64,000 bases of DNA from Daejeonella oryzae DSM 19973 (GTDB lineage: Bacteria; Bacteroidota; Bacteroidia; Sphingobacteriales; Sphingobacteriaceae), in NCBI RefSeq assembly GCF_000422945.1, contig NZ_AUHA01000003.1:248001-312000 (forward strand), in the 5' to 3' direction. The position numbers and the translations under genes were made by a program. Below are positions 43,601 through 51,907 of the stretch, in pieces; the stretch's first letter is position 1; each line of letters starts with the position of its first letter. A model generated the notes under the pieces. The model worked only from the letters and a program-made list of their open reading frames with translations, ran no database searches and had not been told where the DNA came from.

Positions 43601-46600
43601 CTACCTAAAAGTTGCATTTATTCCAAAAGTGAAGTTTCTTGATAATGGATAAGCACCATAATCTTCGCCTTGTACACCCGTAGATGTTGATTGATTGTTA
43701 ACTTCCGGATTGTAGCCAACATAATTCGTGTTAGTAAATAGGTTAGTCCCTGAAATATAGGCTCTCATTGCTGGGAAGAATCTGCTTACAAGTTTTTCAG
43801 GAAATGTGTATGCCACCGTCACATTTCTCAGGCGCAAGTAAGAAGCATCTTCCACCTGGTAACTTGATGGGCGGTTATTGAAACCATGCAGATCACTAAG
43901 CCGGTCGGCACGAGGAACACTTCCATTACCTGGTTGAGATGGCGAAACCCATCGATCATTTAGGGTGGTAAATGAGTTCACGTTTGCTTCTCCATTAGCC
44001 AAATGTCTTCTGGTTAAGTTCAAAACTTCTGATCCCTGAACGCCCTGAATTAGAAAGCTCAGTTCAACTTTTTTATAACTGAATCGGTTTGTGATACCGT
44101 AAGTGAAATCTGGTTGATAATTACCGATTACAGTTCGGTCATTATTATCTATCACACCATCTCCGTTTACATCTTTAAATCTAAAATCACCTGGCGCAGG
44201 TTTGGGAGCCAACTTATCAACCGGAGCGTTCGCTATTTCTTGCTGAGTTTGATATATACCTTCCACAACATGACCATAATAACTTCCAATAGGCTCACCT
44301 ATTCTGGTGATGTGACGAATACCTGCACCACCACTGCTTAGAATTGGATCGCCGGTGAGACCAAGTTTTAAAACCTTGTTTTTATTAGCAGAGAAATTGA
44401 CATCCGTGCTCCAGGTAAATTTGCCCTCAAGGGTGTTGCTGGTTATTGAAGCTTCGAAGCCTTTGTTTTCAACTTCACCAATATTCTGAAGCGGATTCGA
44501 ATTTCCAAATCCAACAGCAGCCGGAACCTGAACGTTAAGAAGTAAATCAGAAGTTACTTTCCTGTAATAATCGAACGATGCATAGATTCTGTTTTGCATA
44601 AATCCTATATCCAAACCAATATCTGTCTGCGTATTCTTTTCCCAGGTTAAGTTTGGATTGCTGGGAGTGGAGGGGGCAATGCCGTTTGAAACCACATTCC
44701 CGAACACATAGTTAAAAGGGTTTAAAAGCCCTATAGATGCGTAATTAGGAATTAAGAAGTTACCTGTCTTTCCCCAGCTTGCTCTTAATTTCAAATCATT
44801 CATAAAGCTCAAGCCTTTCATGAAATTTTCGTCTGAAATTCTCCAACCCGCGGAAACGGAAGGGAAATACCCAATCTTGTTTCCTTCACCGAAGCGTGAT
44901 GCCCGGTCAGAACGAATTGTAGCTGTCAGAAGGTATTTTCCTTTGAAAGAGTAGTTCATCCGGCTCAGATATGATACCAACGACCATTCTTCTTCAGAAG
45001 CAGTACCGCCAGTAACTTGTCCGCCGCTCACGGTCTGAACAAGGTCATCAGGAAAGTTCTCTGCCTGCACCTGGTTCATTCGAATTTTGTCTTTTTGAAA
45101 TGTGTATCCCCCCAATATGGAAAATTCATGGTTTCCTAAAGACTTATCGTAATTCAATGTATTTTCTACAAGCCAGTTTGTTTCCAGAGAGGTATTAGAC
45201 TGGCCGAACGGTACACCTACAGTTGCATTTCTGTCTAAAAATGCTCTCTCACGGTAATAATTTTTATTGTAATTATTGATATCTGTACCGGCCATTAGTC
45301 TGTACTTTAAGCCGGGTAAAAATGAATATTCGGCGAAAGTATTGGCAAAAGTTCTGAACTGGGAAAGATTGTCGTTAATGTGCTTTACAACCGCCAGAGG
45401 ATTACTGGAAGCAGTCATGTTCGCTGCTCTTCCTTCCGGAGTATTCAGATGCGACTGGTTGTTGGTTTGGTTTATTGAACCATCAGGCAGGTAAGGGCTA
45501 ACCGTTGGTGAATGTACCAGCGCAGTATAGACTGCCCCCGGAGGATCCGCGAAATAAGGAGCACTTGTTGAACCGCGAGACTGATCTGTGAAAGAAGGGT
45601 TAAGGCTGAAACCGAGTTTCAGGTTTTTTATAGGATCCGATTCCAGGTTTACACGGAAGCTGTACCTTTTAAAACCAGTACTTCCCACAATACCTCCCTG
45701 GTTGAAATAATTTCCTGACACATAATAGCCCAGTTTTTCGGATCCACCTGAAAGTGAAAGATTGTAATTTTGGACCGAGGCAGGTTGATATAATACGTCC
45801 TGCCAATCAGTATCAACCCCAGTAGGGTTTAAAAAGTCTGTTGGAATTTGGTAACTGGTATTGGTTGATCTGGCAAATCTAGTATTGTTATTATCACTAA
45901 TGCTGGCGTTCGGGAAATCCTGAATATAGGCGTTGTTTTTGGCTTCAATTACGTATTTAGTTAGCTCAGCAGAATTCATCAGGGACACCTTATTGGCGAG
46001 CGTTTGAACGCCATAGTAAGAATCAAAGCCTACTACAGGAGTTCCATCCCTTTTACCTTTTTTGGTAGTGATGATGATTACTCCGTTAGATCCTCTGGAT
46101 CCGTAAATTGCCGCTGCCGCCGCATCTTTCAACACTTCTACCGACTGAATATCCCCTGCACTGATTGTACCGAGTGGATTGGATGGAGCTGGGCGAAAAG
46201 CAACTGTCCTTCTGGCTACATCTCCCTGCACACCAGATTCAACGTTTTTTGATATTGGAAAGCCGTCAACGACATACAAAGGCTCATTACCAGCCGAAAT
46301 CGATCCAATACCACGGACCCGAATGGTTGTTGCTGCGCCTGGTTCACCACTGGGTTCCTGTACCTGTACGCCTGCAAGCTGACCCTGAATTGCGTTTTCA
46401 AAACTGGTAACCGCGATATCTTTAATGCTTTTTGACGTAACGGACGCGATAGAACCGGTCAAATTTCTTTTTTGCTGTGTGCCATAACCGACAACCACAA
46501 CCTCTGTCAGGCTTTTCTGATCTGCAACTAGCTTAACGTTTACTACACTTGCCCCGGTCAGCTGAACTTCTTTGGTTACATACCCTATATACGAGAACAC

Positions 46601-47200
46601 AAGTGTGCCGCTGCCGGGAATCTGCAGGACATATTTACCATCTGCGTTAGAGGCTGTACTGATGGTTGTACCTTTTAAATTTACAGATACTCCGGGAAGT
46701 GTTTCTCCACTGGTCGCGTCTGTTATGATGCCGCTGATCTGCTGTTGCTCACTTTTAGAAGAAGGCTTTTCGAGGGATGGATTTGAGCCTTCATCTTTGA
46801 TAGTTTTCGATTTTATATCAATGTTATTAGAGTTTTTAGATGCAGCCGGAATTTCATTCTTATCGTTACTATTGATAATGTAAAATTCATTTGAAATTTT
46901 CTTGAATTTGAAATTGGTGGATTCCAGGAGCCTGGTCAGCGTTGCTTCCAGGCCTTCCCTAATTGATGCATCGGCAGGTACGGATACCTTTTCAATCAGT
47001 TTGCTATTAAACATGATAGAAACTTTGTGGATTTCCTCAAGTTCTTTTAATACATCCTTTAAAAGCTTGTTTTGAGTGCGGTCTTTTTCTGCATATCCAC
47101 CGGAAACAGCTCCCCGGTAGGCAAATGATTGTGCATTACTAAATGCCTGGGAAAACCCAAAAATTAATAGAATGATTAGCAAGCGTATAAATCTTTTCAT
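43601..47200 (-). CDS. SusC/RagA-family TonB-dependent transporter with N-terminal STN domain
   Basis: The 1199-residue precursor has a signal peptide (LIILLIFGFSQAFS). A secretin/TonB short N-terminal (STN) domain at about 42-115 (LLKDVLKELEEIHKVSIMFN) follows. This domain is the contact point with a FecR-type anti-sigma factor, and fecR lies just upstream. Then come a carboxypeptidase-like beta sandwich at about 150-232 (ISGIITDATSGETLPGVSVN) and the plug with SVVNVKLV, VVVVGYGTQQKRNLTGSI and VLKDAAAAAIYGSRGSNGV. A large outer membrane barrel follows, ending in YPLSRNFTFGINATFR. It imports oligosaccharides into the periplasm using TonB energy and signals substrate presence through FecR to the ECF sigma factor. 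Confidence 0.95.
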   Translation of the reverse strand: MKRFIRLLIILLIFGFSQAFSNAQSFAYRGAVSGGYAEKDRTQNKLLKDVLKELEEIHKVSIMFNSKLIEKVSVPADASIREGLEATLTRLLESTNFKFKKISNEFYIINSNDKNEIPAASKNSNNIDIKSKTIKDEGSNPSLEKPSSKSEQQQISGIITDATSGETLPGVSVNLKGTTISTASNADGKYVLQIPGSGTLVFSYIGYVTKEVQLTGASVVNVKLVADQKSLTEVVVVGYGTQQKRNLTGSIASVTSKSIKDIAVTSFENAIQGQLAGVQVQEPSGEPGAATTIRVRGIGSISAGNEPLYVVDGFPISKNVESGVQGDVARRTVAFRPAPSNPLGTISAGDIQSVEVLKDAAAAAIYGSRGSNGVIIITTKKGKRDGTPVVGFDSYYGVQTLANKVSLMNSAELTKYVIEAKNNAYIQDFPNASISDNNNTRFARSTNTSYQIPTDFLNPTGVDTDWQDVLYQPASVQNYNLSLSGGSEKLGYYVSGNYFNQGGIVGSTGFKRYSFRVNLESDPIKNLKLGFSLNPSFTDQSRGSTSAPYFADPPGAVYTALVHSPTVSPYLPDGSINQTNNQSHLNTPEGRAANMTASSNPLAVVKHINDNLSQFRTFANTFAEYSFLPGLKYRLMAGTDINNYNKNYYRERAFLDRNATVGVPFGQSNTSLETNWLVENTLNYDKSLGNHEFSILGGYTFQKDKIRMNQVQAENFPDDLVQTVSGGQVTGGTASEEEWSLVSYLSRMNYSFKGKYLLTATIRSDRASRFGEGNKIGYFPSVSAGWRISDENFMKGLSFMNDLKLRASWGKTGNFLIPNYASIGLLNPFNYVFGNVVSNGIAPSTPSNPNLTWEKNTQTDIGLDIGFMQNRIYASFDYYRKVTSDLLLNVQVPAAVGFGNSNPLQNIGEVENKGFEASITSNTLEGKFTWSTDVNFSANKNKVLKLGLTGDPILSSGGAGIRHITRIGEPIGSYYGHVVEGIYQTQQEIANAPVDKLAPKPAPGDFRFKDVNGDGVIDNNDRTVIGNYQPDFTYGITNRFSYKKVELSFLIQGVQGSEVLNLTRRHLANGEANVNSFTTLNDRWVSPSQPGNGSVPRADRLSDLHGFNNRPSSYQVEDASYLRLRNVTVAYTFPEKLVSRFFPAMRAYISGTNLFTNTNYVGYNPEVNNQSTSTGVQGEDYGAYPLSRNFTFGINATFR

Positions 47201-47215
47201 TTTAAGAGTGTTAGG

Positions 47216-48070
47216 TTAATAATGAAGATGTTTAGATGAAATAATTAATGTGTCCCCTTTTTTAATAAGTTCAAGGTCAAAAATTTCAGAAAGGCCCTTA
47301 ATTAACATGTCAATGTTTTGGGTAGGGGCTGATCCGGATACTTTCATATTCAGAAGTTGCGGGTCTTGTGTTTTTACATGTAATCCATATGTATCGTTAA
47401 TTATTTGAGCGATTTCTCTAAGCGAAGTTTTATCAAATATCAATCTGGAAGTCCTCCAGGATGAGTGAACTTGTGGGTCTACAACTTTTTTAATAAGCAT
47501 ATTGGTGTTGCTTTTGTATTCGATGAGATCCCCCGGCTTCATGATAAAACTTTCATCTTTGTTGTCCTTTTGCTCATCGGGTGTGAATCTGATTTTACCG
47601 GAGTTTAAGATCACTTTTGTTCCCTCACCTCTGGTAAAAACATTAAACTCGGTCCCTAAAACCTCTACTGAAGAGCGATTCGCGGTTTTTACGAAAAATT
47701 TCTGATCAGATTTGGTGTGGCGGACTGAAAAATAGGCTTCACCTTTTAATGTCACAGAGCGATCTCCGCTTCCGAAACCGCTTTTGCGATAGCTTAATGT
47801 AGAATTACCATTTAAAGTTACTTCCGAACTATCAGGAAGAAATAGAGTTTGTGTTTGCCCGTATTGGGTGGTGTAACTAACCTCCTTAAAATAATTATTC
47901 ATAAAGACAGCCCCACCGATAGACAAAAACAAAAGAATGGCTGCCGCCGCAACCAAATGCTTGTATCTAACTGATCTTACCGGTAAAATATCGCGATCCT
48001 CGAGAAGTGGTTCTAACTTGTTCCATGCTGCATCCACTCGCTCCCGATCACTCTTGTGTTTTCTATTCAT
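47216..48070 (-). CDS. FecR-family anti-sigma factor
   Basis: The 284-residue protein has a short cytoplasmic start, one membrane helix at about 44-62 (HLVAAAAILLFLSIGGAVFM) and a periplasmic FecR domain (TQYGQTQTLFLPDSSEVTLN, RSVTLKGEAYFSVRHT). A C-terminal DUF4974-like STN-binding part follows (about 210-280, SLREIAQIINDTYGLHV). In this system the SusC STN domain signals to FecR, which releases the sigma factor. The cognate sigma factor is probably the one at 56986-57585, separated from fecR by five genes of the same locus. FecR and SusC are 15 bases apart. Confidence 0.93.
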   Translation of the reverse strand: MNRKHKSDRERVDAAWNKLEPLLEDRDILPVRSVRYKHLVAAAAILLFLSIGGAVFMNNYFKEVSYTTQYGQTQTLFLPDSSEVTLNGNSTLSYRKSGFGSGDRSVTLKGEAYFSVRHTKSDQKFFVKTANRSSVEVLGTEFNVFTRGEGTKVILNSGKIRFTPDEQKDNKDESFIMKPGDLIEYKSNTNMLIKKVVDPQVHSSWRTSRLIFDKTSLREIAQIINDTYGLHVKTQDPQLLNMKVSGSAPTQNIDMLIKGLSEIFDLELIKKGDTLIISSKHLHY

Positions 48071-48159
48071 TTTATCTTTTGATACTTCCTTTTGATTAAG
48101 ACATCATCCGGATTGATTTGTACTGTTTAATTTGATTTTATTTTTTTCTGCGGGAAGAT

Positions 48160-50850
48160 TTATCTGCGGCCGATTCCTGCAGCATTATTTTTCTTGTTTT
48201 CTGCTTCTGACTGATTAAGCCAAAAAACCAGATAAGGTATGTTATATATGTGAGTCCAGCCGAAGATTCGCAAGCCATTAGTAATTTTCCATATAGCTTC
48301 ACCCCGAGAGCTTTCAGTATCCTCCGGCATATGACTCACCTTTTCTAGCGCCACAGCAAAATCTTTTTGAGTTTTGAAGCTGGCTGGCAACTGGGGGAGA
48401 GGGTCTGTATATAAATTTTTCGCCCTTTCCGTGGCTTCTGTTAAATAGTTAGGATCTCTTGTAAACTCATATCCAATCAAAAGGCTGGGAATTGAAGCCA
48501 TATATGACTCCATCTTATGGTTCAATGACGGGTTATCCAGCTGCCATTTTGCATGCCTTATCAAAGCATTTTTTACTTGCTGGTCCCCTGTGATTTGATA
48601 ATATTTATAAAGACCTTGTGAAATATATACTTGTGAGTATCCATATCTTTCAATAATCAGGCTGCCTCCCTGTTCACTTTCCTTCTGCAGTTCAAGCAAT
48701 ATGGAAACCCGGTCCCTTAATTCGTCCAGATACTTCTGTTTTTTATTGGCATCATAGATCTCAGTGAGATTCCAAATTGAAAGGTAAAGCCGACGACCTC
48801 TGAGATCATGCTCACCAAATTCTCTTCGCAAGTAGAAATCCCCGGTTTGTTCAGCTATATCAAGTCCACGGTGATTACCCGCTAAGTAATACGAGGCAAT
48901 CCAGCCGGGCACCCAAACATGGGCGCTCAATAAAGATGTGTAATGCTGGGCGGCATGCCTGCGTCCCATTCCTAAATACGGAGTTGCCTTAATGGGTGGC
49001 GAATCTTTCGAATCAAAAAAATCTTTGGAGCTGTTTGTGTTCCCACTATAGACCGGGAAACCAGGCCAGTGAATATTGTCAACGTCCATTGTATGCTGAC
49101 TGGCGGCCCATCCCGATAGAAAATATTCCCGGTTTCCTGTCCTCATAAATTCCAGCCACCACATAAAATCATTGCCAGGTTCATTATTCGTCCAGGTGCT
49201 CCACTCGCGGTTTCTATAATAGGTTTGATAATCTCCATAGTCAAGCATACCGTACCAGGGTTCCCATTTTTGGTTGAATTGCATCCATGCAAATTTGTAA
49301 TCTAAACCCCGTTCAAGTTTTCCATGGTACGCGTCTTTGGGAGCGAAAGAACCATAAACCTTGCTGTCAGCATACCATTGGGGAGGCGCATGACTGACAG
49401 GCGGAACCATAAAATATTTGAAATTGTTAATGAATACCTCGTCTTCAATACCTGCTTTATTAAACTGGTAAATAATTTCGGTAGTTTTTGCCAGGCCCTG
49501 GGCAAAATTGCCAATCATTTCGCTATCAACCGATCCGTTGGCCCGTGCGAAACTCATAGGCGAAACATTCGGCGACCAGATATAGCTAAAAATCCGGGAG
49601 CTATCTCCATGAATAGCCAGTTCCTTGGGATATTCTTCAAAAAAGTTGCGGATACCTACTCCAATACTCCATTTTTTATCTGATGTCTGAATCCATCCTG
49701 ACATTCGTTCTTTCTCGATTGCATTCTCGCCCGTAATACTGATTGTCCCTTTAAATCCTGTGATCTGTTTTTCATCTGTAGAATTTGAAAAAGGTGGAAT
49801 TCTGCTAATATTCTCCGCTGTCTGAAGTACCGAAACATTTGCGGAGGGATTTAAAATTGTCTGGAAAATTTGTTCTTTTTCTGGATCAGACCATATGCCA
49901 TTAAAATAACCTGATTTGAATGTTTTTTCACCCTTGAGATGATATTTCAGCATAAGCCCTGCTTTAGCAATCTGGTCGTTCGGCTTTGTCCATCCAGGGT
50001 CGTCCTTCAGGGTTTTCTCATCTATAATTTCAGAATTCTGGGTGGCTATTGATCCATATTCACCCTTGGGTTTTGTATGCTGATCCGGCTCTCCTGTATA
50101 TACCATGGAATGAAGAACCCGAACATAGGATTTGCCGGCATATGCATGAATCCGAATAACAAAGGGAGACGGATTATTGTCTTTTCTACTATACTTATAA
50201 ATGCCCTCTACCTTTATGATAGCATGCAATGGGCCTGAACCCTTTTCTACTGTTGTATTTACAATCTGAGCTGTAGACAGATCAATTCCCGCCTGATCAA
50301 TAATGTCGAGAAAGGATCCCCGGCCTTTATCAGATTCGGCAATAAGATCGTTTTTGTCAAATCCGTCACCATCCATGTCGAGTTCTACAAAATCAAGGAA
50401 GCTTCCTCCGGATCTACTGATAGAAAATTGAAGTGGGCCCGTATTCACCCGCACTCTACCCCCAGGGCGGGTGTTGTTCTCAACGGTTACCCTTGTGCCA
50501 GCAAAGTTCTTCCGCTGTACATCCTTGCCAAATTCTAATGTGTACTGATCTTTATCATCAGAAAAGAAAAAAACCCAAATCCACATAACGCTTTCTGAAA
50601 GCGGGGCCCAGGTGTTCACGATGGTAATTTGGGAAGGGATTTCCTGTCCCTTGCTGTTCAATACTCGCAGCTGATCTGAGTTTTTTAATTTATTTACTGG
50701 AAATGGAATGCCCAATAGCTGAGGTGATCCCGCTATATTTTGTTTCACTAACAGAGGTACACTTTCGACAGCATATATTGCGGTGGTATAACCTGAGAAA
50801 AGGATTACAAGGCCGACATTGACCGCGATGATTAAAAAATAGCTTTTCAT
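48160..50850 (-). CDS. PcRGLX/YetA-like (RIFT barrel) protein, candidate polysaccharide lyase, copy 1
   Basis: The 896-residue precursor has an N-terminal signal (VNVGLVILFSGYTTAIYA). The first domain resembles the N-terminal RIFT-barrel domain of the exo-rhamnogalacturonan lyase PcRGLX/YetA group (PL26-like): LLGIPFPVNKLKNSDQLRVL, GQEIPSQI and SVMWIWVFFF, the last matching a W-x-W motif after a size-conserved spacing. The C-terminal half is helix-rich, with conserved HTMDVDNIHWPGFP near residue 590 and RHAAQHYTSLLSAHVWVPGW. It is about 30-40 percent alike to the gene at 51908-54583 by eye, so the two are paralogs. Activity on rhamnogalacturonan or a similar glycan is inference from family resemblance only. 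It probably acts in the periplasm. Confidence 0.65.
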   Translation of the reverse strand: MKSYFLIIAVNVGLVILFSGYTTAIYAVESVPLLVKQNIAGSPQLLGIPFPVNKLKNSDQLRVLNSKGQEIPSQITIVNTWAPLSESVMWIWVFFFSDDKDQYTLEFGKDVQRKNFAGTRVTVENNTRPGGRVRVNTGPLQFSISRSGGSFLDFVELDMDGDGFDKNDLIAESDKGRGSFLDIIDQAGIDLSTAQIVNTTVEKGSGPLHAIIKVEGIYKYSRKDNNPSPFVIRIHAYAGKSYVRVLHSMVYTGEPDQHTKPKGEYGSIATQNSEIIDEKTLKDDPGWTKPNDQIAKAGLMLKYHLKGEKTFKSGYFNGIWSDPEKEQIFQTILNPSANVSVLQTAENISRIPPFSNSTDEKQITGFKGTISITGENAIEKERMSGWIQTSDKKWSIGVGIRNFFEEYPKELAIHGDSSRIFSYIWSPNVSPMSFARANGSVDSEMIGNFAQGLAKTTEIIYQFNKAGIEDEVFINNFKYFMVPPVSHAPPQWYADSKVYGSFAPKDAYHGKLERGLDYKFAWMQFNQKWEPWYGMLDYGDYQTYYRNREWSTWTNNEPGNDFMWWLEFMRTGNREYFLSGWAASQHTMDVDNIHWPGFPVYSGNTNSSKDFFDSKDSPPIKATPYLGMGRRHAAQHYTSLLSAHVWVPGWIASYYLAGNHRGLDIAEQTGDFYLRREFGEHDLRGRRLYLSIWNLTEIYDANKKQKYLDELRDRVSILLELQKESEQGGSLIIERYGYSQVYISQGLYKYYQITGDQQVKNALIRHAKWQLDNPSLNHKMESYMASIPSLLIGYEFTRDPNYLTEATERAKNLYTDPLPQLPASFKTQKDFAVALEKVSHMPEDTESSRGEAIWKITNGLRIFGWTHIYNIPYLVFWLNQSEAENKKNNAAGIGRR

Positions 50851-50924
50851 TTATTTTTTATTGGCAGAGAACAAAAGGTGAGGGTGGAAGCCGTATTAGT
50901 CCGGCACAGACATTACTCTTCCAG

Positions 50925-50944
50925 TCCCGCACATACATGCGGGA
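50925..50944. repeat. Small inverted repeat between PcRGLX-like copy 1 and PIG-L genes
   Basis: TCCCGCA pairs with TGCGGGA around a 6-base loop. No T tract follows; a leader or processing structure is possible. Confidence 0.4.
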
Positions 50945-50975
50945 TAGGGTTACATTAAATACAAACTATCAATTG

Positions 50976-51875
50976 TTATTTCTGAAGCATCGGGAAAAGC
51001 CGCCTTATTTCGGCCTCAGAAGGCTGAGCTCCGTATTCAGTAATCTCGAAAGACTCTGCAAATTTTACGTTCGCAGCCCCTTCCTTTCCATACCATTTTT
51101 CAAGCCCTTTGCGCTGTTCCGGACTAATTTGTCGGTTTACCCATTTTTCTTTCAACCACTTTTTGCGCAGCTCAGGATCTTTAGGTACATCATCAATATT
51201 GCCGGCATTGCCAATCCAGGGTAGCCACTCGTACATTTGAGATGTGTGTTCGTTTAATCCATTCACTTTCTTATCAATGGACTTGTCAATAGCTACCACA
51301 ATATCATGACTGAATGGATTTGGTTTTTTAAAATTATCCTGCATATACAGAAATACGGGATTCTTTTTTAGCGCCGGCACATCTGAAGCTACATTAGGTA
51401 CGGCTACCATGTAAGATGCATCTTCTACTGCTTTGCCCGCATTGCGGTGGTCGGGGTGATAATCATTTGGGCGAAGGCCAAGAACAATATCGGCTTTCCA
51501 GTTTCTGATCTCCCGAATCACCTGTAATCTTACATTCAAATCCGGCATCAGTTCACCATCGTGGTTATTAAGAACGGTGTATTCTTCAATTCCATATTGT
51601 TTCGCTGCTCTTTGAGCTTCTTCTCTACGACGTTTTCCTAAGACGCCTCCGCCTTCTGCATAATGCCCGGCGTCGCCGTTGGTTAGTGAAACGAACTTTA
51701 CAGCTGCGCCCATTTCCGCTAAAAGCGTTGCGGTTCCACCCATCTTTGAATCTGCATCATCGGGATGAGCAAAAATGGCGATCACCCGGATTCTTTCCTT
51801 TTGCTGCCCATAAGAATTAAATGAGAACTGCAAGGCGCCCAGGATAAGAAGGGCTACAATAAATGAATTTTTCAT
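50976..51875 (-). CDS. PIG-L family N-acetylglucosaminyl-type deacetylase
   Basis: The 299-residue precursor has a signal peptide (ALLILGALQFSFNSYGQ) and a PIG-L/LmbE core: IAIFAHPDDADSKMGG with the HPDD motif (His37, Asp39, Asp40), TNGDAGHYAEGG and YHPDHRNAGKAVEDAS with the second His. These are the zinc ligands of metal-dependent N-acetyl-sugar deacetylases. It is the shorter of the two PIG-L proteins of the locus and lies between the two lyase-like genes, 32 and 125 bases from them, so the three are one unit. It probably deacetylates the same glycan in the periplasm. Confidence 0.9.
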   Translation of the reverse strand: MKNSFIVALLILGALQFSFNSYGQQKERIRVIAIFAHPDDADSKMGGTATLLAEMGAAVKFVSLTNGDAGHYAEGGGVLGKRRREEAQRAAKQYGIEEYTVLNNHDGELMPDLNVRLQVIREIRNWKADIVLGLRPNDYHPDHRNAGKAVEDASYMVAVPNVASDVPALKKNPVFLYMQDNFKKPNPFSHDIVVAIDKSIDKKVNGLNEHTSQMYEWLPWIGNAGNIDDVPKDPELRKKWLKEKWVNRQISPEQRKGLEKWYGKEGAANVKFAESFEITEYGAQPSEAEIRRLFPMLQK

Positions 51876-51907
51876 TATGGTAAATTTAAATGGTTTGATT
51901 TATCGGG

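Noticed and set aside
43585-43617. Longer SusD start at the ATG 43617
   Set aside because: It overlaps the SusC end and puts eleven residues before the lipoprotein signal.
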